Assembly (NCBI GenBank): GCA_965116685.1
Contig: OZ220707.1
Location: forward strand, 2,046,001-2,110,000
DNA length: 64,000 nt
Direction: 5' to 3'
Source: Bin80 sp965116685
GTDB taxonomy: Bacteria; Bacteroidota; Rhodothermia; Rhodothermales; Bin80
The notes under the pieces were generated by a model. The model made no database searches. It had not been told where the DNA came from and saw nothing but the letters and a program-made list of their open reading frames with translations. Made by a program: the position numbers and the translations under genes. Position 1 is the first letter of the stretch. Each line of letters opens with the position of its first letter. Shown here in pieces: positions 18,023 to 25,643 of the stretch.

Positions 18023-19342
18023 ATGAAAACGCAAACAAGCATCTATTTCTTTCTCGGTCTTTTTATCTGCACCCTGGCTCAAGCACAGGATATTACTGCA
18101 TTTACCAATGTGAATGTACTTCCCATGGATCGAGACCAAGTCCTGACTGCACATACGGTGGTGGTCGAGGGAGATTGGATTCGATCGGTTGGAGCGGACA
18201 TTGAAGTCCCCAGTGGTGCCCATATTATTGATGGGACGGGGAAGTTCTTGATGCCCGGGCTCGCAGAAATGCACGGCCATGTACCGCGACCGGATGAGCC
18301 TGCACAGTATACCGAGGATGTTCTGTTCCTGTACGTAGCCAATGGAATCACTACGGTCCGGGGAATGCTTGGGGCGGAGGGACAATTGGAGCTTCGGCAG
18401 CGCGCCAACAGCAGTGAGTTGATTGCACCGAACCTGTACCTGGCGGGGCCCAGCTTTAGTGGCAGTTCGGTGAACTCACCGGAGCAGGCCGTTGCGATGG
18501 TTCGGTCGCAGGCGGCGGAAGGATGGGATCTGTTGAAGGTGCTCCCGGGCCCGACGAAAGATGAATTTGATGCCATGGCAACCGCGGCGGCTGAAGAGGG
18601 AATTCGTTTTGGTGGGCATGTGCCTGCGGATGTGGGCCTGATCCATGCATTAAATATGAACCAGGAGACGTTTGATCATATCGATGGGTATGTTGAATAT
18701 CTTCGTTCAGAGGATCGTCCAGAAGACGAGATGCTTGAGGAAGCCATTGCACTCACCAAAGAAAAAGGGGCCTGGATCGTGCCTACCATGGCGTTATGGG
18801 AAGTTCTACATGGGACGATTGATCTGGAGGATCTCCGTGCATACGACGAACTCAAGTATATGCCGCGCGCGGTGGTTGATAACTGGTTCCGGGTGGTTGA
18901 AGGGCGGCAGCGCAATCCGGGGTATGACAGAGCTGCCGCCCTGGAGCTGATTCGCACCCGGATGCGGGTATTGCGTGCACTCCACAAGTCGGGGGTTCGA
19001 ATTCTCATGGGGACGGACGCCCCCCAATTCTTCAGCGTACCGGGATTCTCTCTGCATCGTGAGCTTGAGCGTATGGTGGATGCCGGTATGTCGAACTATG
19101 CGATTCTTGATTCAGGGACACGCGCTGTAGGGGAGTACTTTGCACATAAGGACGTCTTTGGCACAATCAGCGAGGGATCCCGGGCAGATCTGCTTCTGGT
19201 GGATGGAAATCCTCTGGACGATCTGGCTCATTTGAAGGAGTTGTCCGGGGTGATGGTTCGGGGGAACTGGCTCGGGCGCTCAGAGATCCAGGCACGTCTG
19301 GAAAACATTGAAGAATCACACAGCCCACCGAACCAGCCCTAA
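18023..19342 (+). CDS. Secreted amidohydrolase-family protein
   Basis: 439 residues. A signal peptide MKTQTSIYFFLGLFICTLAQ ends near AQAQ-D. The amidohydrolase fold shows an N-terminal strand segment (FTNVNVLPMDRDQVL), the GTGKFLMPGLAEMHGHV metal site near residue 80, GGHVPA near 198, and GTDAPQFFSV near 330, followed by TISEGSRADLLLVDGNPLDD. One position to note is MHGH in place of the more common DxHxH. It probably hydrolyses an amide or cyclic substrate in the periplasm, perhaps a peptide. First gene of an operon with the TPR peptidase, whose ATG overlaps its TAA. Confidence 0.85.
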   Translation: MKTQTSIYFFLGLFICTLAQAQDITAFTNVNVLPMDRDQVLTAHTVVVEGDWIRSVGADIEVPSGAHIIDGTGKFLMPGLAEMHGHVPRPDEPAQYTEDVLFLYVANGITTVRGMLGAEGQLELRQRANSSELIAPNLYLAGPSFSGSSVNSPEQAVAMVRSQAAEGWDLLKVLPGPTKDEFDAMATAAAEEGIRFGGHVPADVGLIHALNMNQETFDHIDGYVEYLRSEDRPEDEMLEEAIALTKEKGAWIVPTMALWEVLHGTIDLEDLRAYDELKYMPRAVVDNWFRVVEGRQRNPGYDRAAALELIRTRMRVLRALHKSGVRILMGTDAPQFFSVPGFSLHRELERMVDAGMSNYAILDSGTRAVGEYFAHKDVFGTISEGSRADLLLVDGNPLDDLAHLKELSGVMVRGNWLGRSEIQARLENIEESHSPPNQP

Positions 19343-21921
19343 TGCGGACGTTCATCTTCCTTGCAGTCCTTCTGGGAGGCACTTCAATCGTGTCCCAGGC
19401 GCAGAATGGAGAGGATCTTTTAAATGCAGGGCAATACGGCACCGCACGCGAAGCCTTCGCGGACAGCCTGTATGGCGTGAACATTGAAGGGTACTTTGAA
19501 ACCTATCTGCAGACGGGTAGCTATGAGGCGGGGCTTCGCAGAGCACGGCAGTTACTGCGCAATTCCTCGCAGCCGGAATATGTGAACTATGCCATCGGCC
19601 GTCTGCACATGGCGCTGGGGAACTGGCGTGAAGCGGAGGACTCGTATATCACGGCCATTCAATCCAGAAATGACTATTGGCGTGCAGGGCTGGAATTGGC
19701 CAATCTTCACCGCCTTCGCGGAAATTCCCGTCAGGCAGAGCGCCTATACTCCATCATTAACAGTCGCTTAAGGCAAGGGGGATTCACTACGGCCAAAGGT
19801 TTTGCGGTCGGAGCGCAGGCGGCAAAGCAACTCGGCGCTTATCACGAGGCAAACGAGGCGTTCTCAACTGCGCTGAGGCTGGATCCAGACAATGTTCAGA
19901 TTTTGTTATGGCATGGGGATCTTTATCAGAGAACCTATGACGAAGCGTTTGCAAATGAGCGCTACAGCAAAGCTCTTTCCATTAACCCAAATCGTCCAGA
20001 AACGTACGTAAAGCTGGCTTCCGTCACAGGATCCTATGCCAGAAAAGAAGAATTGGCAAAACAGGCACTGAAGATGGCGGAGCAGTATGCACCGGCGTTG
20101 GCACTGATGGCCAGGTTATATCTACTGGATGGCGACTATACGGAGGCGGCATCTGTGGCTCGCGCGGCTTTGGATCAGGATCCCGGACATTTGGAGGCGT
20201 GGGCGCATTACGCCGCTGCACAGCATATGCAGGGTAACCATGAGGCAGTGGGCCAGGCTGAGATCGCTGTGAATCAGCGAACCAGCCAGCTGGCTGATTT
20301 CTACCGGGTGATGAGTGAAGATCTATCTCTGCGGTTCAGGTATCCTGATGCGGCCGCGTACGCACAAAAAGCAGTGGAGTCAAATCCGGAAAATGCGGCG
20401 GCAAACGCAACGTATGCAACCGCACTCATGCGCCTGGGAGAAGTCCAGTCCGCGCGTACCCATCTGGAGCGCAGCTATGCCAGCGATGGCTTTAACCTTT
20501 ACGCATCCAACAGCTTGAGCCTGTTGGATGAGTTGGATCAATTCTCTACGCTCACCAGTGTGCACTTTACACTCCGAATTCATTCCAGCGAAGAGAAGGT
20601 GCTGGGGCCAATCATGTTGCGCGAAGCGGAACGGGCCTATGAAGCGTTGCAGGCTCATTACGAGTATCAGCCCTCAGGTCGGATCCTGTTGGAGGCATAC
20701 AATGATGCCGACGACTTCGCGGTCCGCGTTGCAGGGATTCCTCATGTCGGGCTGTTGGGAGTTTGCTTTGGGGATGTTGTGGCGATGAACACACCGGCGG
20801 CACAACCGGACATGCCGTACAACTGGGCACGCACACTTTGGCATGAGTTGGCGCACACGATGACGGTCGGCCTGAGTGATTACCGCGTGCCTAGATGGTT
20901 GACCGAGGGACTATCCGTCTATGAAGAGGTGCGTGCAAATCCGGCGTGGAGGCGTGATATGGAGATCCAGTTCTTCACCGCCTATGATCAGGATCGGCTC
21001 TATGAACTTGAAAATATTGATCGCGGGTTTACACGCCCGACGTTTCAGGGACAGGTTCTTTTGAGCTATTACCACGCGTACCGTGTGGTTGAATTTCTTT
21101 CAGTGGAGCACGGGTTTGATGCGCTGACACGTCTTCTGAGCGCTTTGAGTCAGGGGCAGACGGAAGAGATGGCAATGCAAAGCGTATTTGGGAAATCGCG
21201 CAGGGAGCTGGACAAAGAATTCCGGGGACACCTGGAGCAGCAGCGTGCACGGCTTGTCCCGGTGCTCCGGGGATGGCCGGACATGCTAACCGAGGAACAG
21301 CACGGCGGCAACCTGGCTAGCTATTTGGCTCAGGCAGGCCAGGATTCATTTTATGGACTCCTCACGAGCGCCGAGAAGGCGCTGGAGCAGGGAGAGCTGG
21401 AGGTTGCCGAATCCACCTATCGAAAAGCATTGGATCTCTATTCAGACTATACGGGTCCAGGAAATCCATATGAAGGTCTGGCAGAAATTTATCGCCAGCG
21501 CAGCCAGACGGCGGAGTTTGCTCGGGTCTTGCGGGACTATCTTGGAATCCATCCTTATGGAGAGCAGTACGCGGTTGAATTGGCAGAAATCCTCCTGCAG
21601 CAGGCAGACACCACTGGGGCGGTGCACTATTTAACCCGTTCGCGCTACACAGCACCGTATAATATGGAGGTCCTCGGGCAATTGGCGCAGCTGCATGCGG
21701 ATGCAGGTCAGCACGCACATGAGGTGGAAAATCGGCGGGCGATCCTGGCTCTGGAGCCGGTCAACCGCGCAGAGGCGCAATTTGCACTTGCGATGAGTCT
21801 ATACCATAACCGGCAGATGGCCGAAGCCAGGCGTGCGGTACTACAGTCCCTGGAAACTGCACCTGGGTACCGCGAGGCGCAAAAGTTGCTCTTGAAAATT
21901 GTAGACGATGCGAATGACTAG
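19342..21921 (+). CDS. Secreted TPR protein with gluzincin-type metallopeptidase domain
   Basis: 859 residues with a signal peptide (MRTFIFLAVLLGGTSIVSQA). Residues 60-400 are tetratricopeptide repeats, as are 690-850. Between them lies a peptidase MA-like domain with LWHELAHTMTVG near residue 500 (HExxH zinc site) and the downstream WLTEGLSVYEE glutamate ligand. It is likely periplasmic or outer-membrane linked. Its ATG overlaps the preceding stop (TAATG) and its end overlaps the next gene by 14 bases, so the operon is translationally linked. The substrate is not known. Confidence 0.85.
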   Translation: MRTFIFLAVLLGGTSIVSQAQNGEDLLNAGQYGTAREAFADSLYGVNIEGYFETYLQTGSYEAGLRRARQLLRNSSQPEYVNYAIGRLHMALGNWREAEDSYITAIQSRNDYWRAGLELANLHRLRGNSRQAERLYSIINSRLRQGGFTTAKGFAVGAQAAKQLGAYHEANEAFSTALRLDPDNVQILLWHGDLYQRTYDEAFANERYSKALSINPNRPETYVKLASVTGSYARKEELAKQALKMAEQYAPALALMARLYLLDGDYTEAASVARAALDQDPGHLEAWAHYAAAQHMQGNHEAVGQAEIAVNQRTSQLADFYRVMSEDLSLRFRYPDAAAYAQKAVESNPENAAANATYATALMRLGEVQSARTHLERSYASDGFNLYASNSLSLLDELDQFSTLTSVHFTLRIHSSEEKVLGPIMLREAERAYEALQAHYEYQPSGRILLEAYNDADDFAVRVAGIPHVGLLGVCFGDVVAMNTPAAQPDMPYNWARTLWHELAHTMTVGLSDYRVPRWLTEGLSVYEEVRANPAWRRDMEIQFFTAYDQDRLYELENIDRGFTRPTFQGQVLLSYYHAYRVVEFLSVEHGFDALTRLLSALSQGQTEEMAMQSVFGKSRRELDKEFRGHLEQQRARLVPVLRGWPDMLTEEQHGGNLASYLAQAGQDSFYGLLTSAEKALEQGELEVAESTYRKALDLYSDYTGPGNPYEGLAEIYRQRSQTAEFARVLRDYLGIHPYGEQYAVELAEILLQQADTTGAVHYLTRSRYTAPYNMEVLGQLAQLHADAGQHAHEVENRRAILALEPVNRAEAQFALAMSLYHNRQMAEARRAVLQSLETAPGYREAQKLLLKIVDDAND

Positions 21922-22639
21922 ACGGATTTGGCTGGTTGCAGTCGCTTTCTTATTGTCTGGAATCGTACAGGAAGCCGGGGCGCAGGCGGATTACGGGTTT
22001 CGCTTCGTGCGGGTACGGTTTGAGACACCTGGGATGCAGCAGAGGGGGTGGGGGCGTGGTGGAGGCCCCATGTGGGCGCATGATTATCCGGTCGCGGAGC
22101 AGAATTTTTATATCGCTCTCAAGCGGACGACCACGATTCATGTCGAGGAGCCCCATCTGGTGCTGGATCTGATGGATCCAGCCATCTTCGAACATCCGAT
22201 CCTTTATCTGTGTGAGCCGGGGTACTGGCATATGACAGACGAAGAAGTGGAGCAGTTGAGCGAGTATCTCAACCGAGGCGGTTTCCTCCTTTTTGATGAT
22301 TTTCGAGGGGACTACGAGTGGTATAACCTCTATGAGCAGATGCAGCGCGTACTTCCGAACCGGGAACCGGTGGAGCTTCCTGCGACCCATCCAATATGGA
22401 ATATCTACTTTGACATTGACCCGGTTGCCGCTCCTTCCCTGGTCAGTGGGTATTCCGGGACGTTTGAATATGATCGGTATATGGCCTACTTTGACGACAG
22501 TGGTCGTTTGGTTGCACTTGCAAATCACAACCAGGATATTGGTGACGGCTGGGAATATCCCGATCGGGATTTTGAGAATGCCTCTACGGTCAGTTTCCAG
22601 ATGGGCATCAACTTTGTGATGTATGCCCTCACCCATTGA
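21908..22639 (+). CDS. DUF4159-family secreted protein
   Basis: 243 residues from ATG 21908 (a second ATG at 21914 gives MTRRIWLVAVAFLLSGIVQE). A signal peptide ends near GAQA-D. The body has the pattern of DUF4159: FRFVRVRFET, the PILYLCEPGYWHMTDEEVEQ segment, GGFLLFDDFRGD and a late GINFVMYALTH. The fold resembles a glutamine-amidotransferase-like Rossmann fold without catalytic residues being obvious. In many genomes DUF4159 genes sit with MoxR and von Willebrand-type proteins, as here with MoxR. The role is unknown. Confidence 0.85.
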   Translation: MRMTRRIWLVAVAFLLSGIVQEAGAQADYGFRFVRVRFETPGMQQRGWGRGGGPMWAHDYPVAEQNFYIALKRTTTIHVEEPHLVLDLMDPAIFEHPILYLCEPGYWHMTDEEVEQLSEYLNRGGFLLFDDFRGDYEWYNLYEQMQRVLPNREPVELPATHPIWNIYFDIDPVAAPSLVSGYSGTFEYDRYMAYFDDSGRLVALANHNQDIGDGWEYPDRDFENASTVSFQMGINFVMYALTH

Positions 22640-22725
22640 GGGACGGTTTGATTCGCATTGTGAACGGGGCTGGATTAGCCACATTTTAACTGGTCCTGAG
22701 TATCATGTCTGCAGTTTAAACTCCA

Positions 22726-23745
22726 TTGATTTTGGCAACTCCAGAGACGGAAAAACAAGCACTTGGGCGCCTTCGAGAAGGCAAATCACAAATTATGTCG
22801 CAGATACGTCGACGCATTGTCGGTCAGGATGATGTGATTGAACAGGTTTTGATCGCACTTTTTGCGGGCGGTCACTGTCTATTGACAGGTGTTCCCGGTC
22901 TGGCAAAAACGCTGTTAATCCGGTCTCTTGGCGAGATGCTGGATTTGTCCTATAAGCGGATTCAGTTTACCCCGGACCTGATGCCGGCGGACATCACGGG
23001 GATGGACATGTTGGACGAAGACCGCACCACCGGTCGCAGGACCATTGAGTTTGTCGAGGGTCCTATTTTTGCCAACATCATTCTTGCGGACGAGATCAAT
23101 CGCACCCCGCCCAAAACGCAGGCGGCCTTACTGGAAGCGATGCAGGAATACCAGGTTACTGCTGCAGGGGAGTGTTATTCACTGGACAAACCCTTCTTCG
23201 TACTTGCAACTCAAAACCCGATTGAGCTCGAGGGGACCTATCCGCTGCCGGAAGCACAATTGGACCGGTTTATGTTCAATATCGTGATTGATTATTTATC
23301 TGCGGAGGATGAGTTGACCGTTGCTCTGGAAACGACCAGTCGTGATCAGGAGCCGGTTGAAAAGGCCTTGTCCGGGGCGGATATTCTATCCTTTCAGCAC
23401 GAAGTTCGCAATGTATTCGTTCCCCAAAACGTCGCGCAGTTTGCGGTGGATCTGGTCCGCAGTACGCGGCCAAAGGCGGAGGATGCTCTGGAGTTTGTTT
23501 CGAACTGGGTGAGTTGGGGTGCCGGCCTGCGGGCGACGCAGTACCTCCTCCTTGGAGGCAAGGTGCGGGCTGCATTACGCGGCCGCTACAATGTAGCCAT
23601 TGAAGACATTCACGCGTTAGCCCATCCCGTGCTCCGTCATCGCGTATTGACAAATTTCTATGCAGAGAGCGAAGGAGTGACGGTGGAATCGGTTATTGAT
23701 CGTCTTCTATCGGAGGTCTCCGAGCCCATAAGCGGCCTTTCGTAA
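22726..23745 (+). CDS. MoxR-type AAA+ ATPase
   Basis: 339 residues from a TTG at 22726; an upstream ATG at about 22705 meets a stop at once, so a non-ATG start is likely. Walker A is HCLLTGVPGLAKTLLIRSLG, Walker B IILADEINRTPPKTQAALLE with the sensor motif FFVLATQNPIELEGTYPLPE, then the arginine-containing QLDRFMF. MoxR proteins act as chaperones for assembling metal- or integrin-like domain complexes and are usually followed by a DUF58 gene. Here no DUF58 or BatA gene follows: the next 470 bases are empty and then rearranged. The cluster seems cut at this point. Confidence 0.93.
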   Translation: MILATPETEKQALGRLREGKSQIMSQIRRRIVGQDDVIEQVLIALFAGGHCLLTGVPGLAKTLLIRSLGEMLDLSYKRIQFTPDLMPADITGMDMLDEDRTTGRRTIEFVEGPIFANIILADEINRTPPKTQAALLEAMQEYQVTAAGECYSLDKPFFVLATQNPIELEGTYPLPEAQLDRFMFNIVIDYLSAEDELTVALETTSRDQEPVEKALSGADILSFQHEVRNVFVPQNVAQFAVDLVRSTRPKAEDALEFVSNWVSWGAGLRATQYLLLGGKVRAALRGRYNVAIEDIHALAHPVLRHRVLTNFYAESEGVTVESVIDRLLSEVSEPISGLS

Positions 23746-24214
23746 TGAGGTAGGAGTGTTGCGGCTGCATCTTGCAGTTACCACAGGCCGATATGGAGGT
23801 TTCTACCAAGTGAGCGAGCACCGAAGCTTATACTGAGAAATGATACCTCAAACTGTATTTCCCTGAACAGCTTAAGCACTTACTGGTCGGTGTATCGCTC
23901 CGGTAACCAGAGAAATTCCTCAGTTGGGGAGCTTAAACCTGCAGCCTGCTTGTACCGTGGTGTCTATTTCCGTGCTTTGTGGCTGATATCCCACCAGATG
24001 GGTTCAATCCCTGAATTCTAAGCTCCGGGATGGTGTTTTATGTGGGCACATGGGAAATTGTCAGCACGGTGAACAAATATGACAGGTGGATCTACAGATC
24101 CATTTTTGGGGACATACTCAAGCCCAAGAGAACTCGCGATCATTTCACGCACTGCGCAGGCCGCTAATGATCGCGTCTTTGTACGCTCGGTTCCGCGAGA
24201 ACACTACTGCTTAT
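23746..24214. other. Intergenic, no gene seen
   Basis: About 470 bases after the MoxR gene without convincing coding sequence on either strand. From about 24015 the sequence begins to resemble 24970 onward, marking the start of the first unit of the duplication described below. No terminator hairpin with a T-run was recognised. Confidence 0.4.
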
Positions 24215-24655
24215 TCAAATGAATATCTGAATCGCACCCAATAAGGCGGTTGCGATCCCGATCACCCAGAGGAAGGTGCTGTGCTGGCGATTCATGGAAT
24301 CAACAAGCATGTCCATCTTTGCATTCATGGATTCAGCAAGCGCGTCCATCTTTGCATTTTGAGCTTCAATCTTAGTGATTACATTTGATCCTGCCATGTT
24401 ATATTGATTTTCTAAGAGTTCGTGAGTCTCCTCGGGGGATAATGTCTTCCCCTCGCTCAGCTTACGCAACAGGACGAAGCTACGAATTGATTCAGGTCTC
24501 TGCTCTTCCATGTAAATTCAAGGGACCTATACATACAAATATAATGTGTAAGGCATTCATGTTTTTTCTGATGTTTGATGTCCCGCTGCCTAGTTGGCAC
24601 ATTCCCGCTCAGTAACTACGGGTTCCCCACAGGCTCCACAGCCACCGGCGATCTC
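24015..24655. repeat. Duplicated segment, unit 1
   Basis: This segment and 24970-25643 are diverged direct copies. Shared stretches include the flank GTTTTATGTG...GCACATGGGAA, the whole gene for the small coiled-coil membrane protein, and the upstream part with TTTTTTCTGAT and CCCACAGGCTCCACAGCC or close variants. The two units are about 950 bases apart, with the difference explained by repeat-number change inside the gene. Confidence 0.75.
24215..24511 (-). CDS. Small hendecad-repeat membrane-anchored protein (copy 1)
   Basis: 98 residues, MEEQRPESIRSFVLLRKLSE at the start. Three parts are visible: a soluble helical head (1-45), a coiled-coil-like stretch of 11-residue repeats (MDALAESMNAK and MDMLVDSMNRQ), and a C-terminal transmembrane helix (TFLWVIGIATALLGAIQIFI). 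It is likely a tail-anchored inner-membrane protein. A second, longer copy lies at 25154-25504. Upstream, the minus strand carries TATATTTG about 25 bases before the start, matching the Bacteroidota -7 consensus TAnnTTTG. Family not recognised. Confidence 0.6.
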   Translation of the reverse strand: MEEQRPESIRSFVLLRKLSEGKTLSPEETHELLENQYNMAGSNVITKIEAQNAKMDALAESMNAKMDMLVDSMNRQHSTFLWVIGIATALLGAIQIFI

Positions 24656-25153
24656 GCCGAACACCATTCCAGACGGAACAACTACAGGTATTCAACAAAA
24701 ATGCAAAAGTTCCCCATACCAATGTGCAGTTCAGGCTATCATTTCTTAAATTGAGGTATCTTACTTTGCGTCAGGAGTAATTTCGTTGTCTTGACTTCGA
24801 CGGTTATCTCCGTCATGGGGGTTCTGGAGTGGGATTTCCGGGAAAACTGAACACTACCAATCCCCCTTTTCAGGGGGAAATGATGAAGATCAGGACCGAA
24901 TGGGACGCTTGATTTAGGAGGTCGTCCCCTCTTTGAACAGCACGGTCTGGCGCCCGCTCGTTCCCCCAAGTTCCAAGCTCTGGGGCCATGTTTTATGTGA
25001 GCACATGGGAAGCTGTCAGTACAGTGGGCAAGTATGCCCTGTAGATTGCGGGTCTACTTTGGGATCTACCAAATCCATAATCGTTTCACGCGCTGAAGGA
25101 TGTCACTGATCTCGTCTTTGTACGCTTGATCCCGCGAGAGTACCGCTACTTAT
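24512..25153. other. Spacer between the two duplicated genes
   Basis: About 640 bases. The first 140 and last 180 belong to the duplicated units. The middle (24660-24970) is unique; its open frame on the minus strand is low in coding signal. A CCCCCTTTTCAGGGGG hairpin at about 24862-24877 is the only structure noticed. The promoter of the 24215-24511 gene should lie at 24512-24560. Confidence 0.4.
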
Positions 25154-25643
25154 TCAAGTGAATATCTGAATTGCACCCAAAAAGGCGGTTGCGATCCCGA
25201 TCACCCAGAGAAAGGTGCTATATTGGCGATCCATGGAATCCTTTAGGGCATCCAACCTCGCAACAAGAGCGTCCTGCCTTACATTCATGGATTCAACAAG
25301 AGCGTCCTGCCTTGCATTCATGGATTCAACGAAGGCATCCAGCTTTGCATTTTGAGCTTCAATCTTGGTGATTACGTTTAATCCTGCCATGTTGTATTGA
25401 TTTTCTAAGAGTTCATGAGTCTCCTCGGGAGACAACATCTCCTTCCCGCTCAACTTGCGCAGCAAGGCAAAGGTTCGGACTGCCTCAGGTCTTTGCTCTT
25501 CCATGCAAATTTGATGGTCTTATATGAATATAATGTTTAGCACCCATATTTTTTCTGATATTTAATGCCCCGCTGGTTGGCCCATATTCTTGCTTAGTGA
25601 CTCTGCGCCTTACACAGGCCCCACAGCCGCTGGCGACCTAACC
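24970..25643. repeat. Duplicated segment, unit 2, cut by IS1634-type element
   Basis: Diverged copy of 24015-24655. Similarity continues to GCCGCTGGCGACCTA at about 25627-25641 and then stops at the end of the IS1634-type element, whereas unit 1 continues with other sequence. So the element or the rearrangement beside it truncated this unit. Confidence 0.75.
25154..25504 (-). CDS. Small hendecad-repeat membrane-anchored protein (copy 2)
   Basis: 116 residues, MEEQRPEAVRTFALLRKLSG at the start, same three-part plan as copy 1. The repeat stretch is longer: LDAFVESMNAR, QDALVESMNVR, QDALVARLDAL, then KDSMDRQ before the transmembrane helix TFLWVIGIATAFLGAIQIFT. At DNA level these are 33-bp tandem repeats (for example CATTCATGGATTCAAC at 25282 and again at 25315). 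The head and membrane anchor are well conserved between copies while repeat number differs, so the coiled-coil length seems to be what varies. Confidence 0.6.
   Translation of the reverse strand: MEEQRPEAVRTFALLRKLSGKEMLSPEETHELLENQYNMAGLNVITKIEAQNAKLDAFVESMNARQDALVESMNVRQDALVARLDALKDSMDRQYSTFLWVIGIATAFLGAIQIFT

Noticed and set aside
24739..24969. 76-residue minus-strand open frame between the duplicated genes
   Set aside because: Low coding character and no conserved pattern; it lies in unique spacer DNA.
25242..25350. Short tandem repeats considered as a CRISPR array
   Set aside because: Units are 33 bp, without spacers, in frame, and encode coiled-coil repeats.
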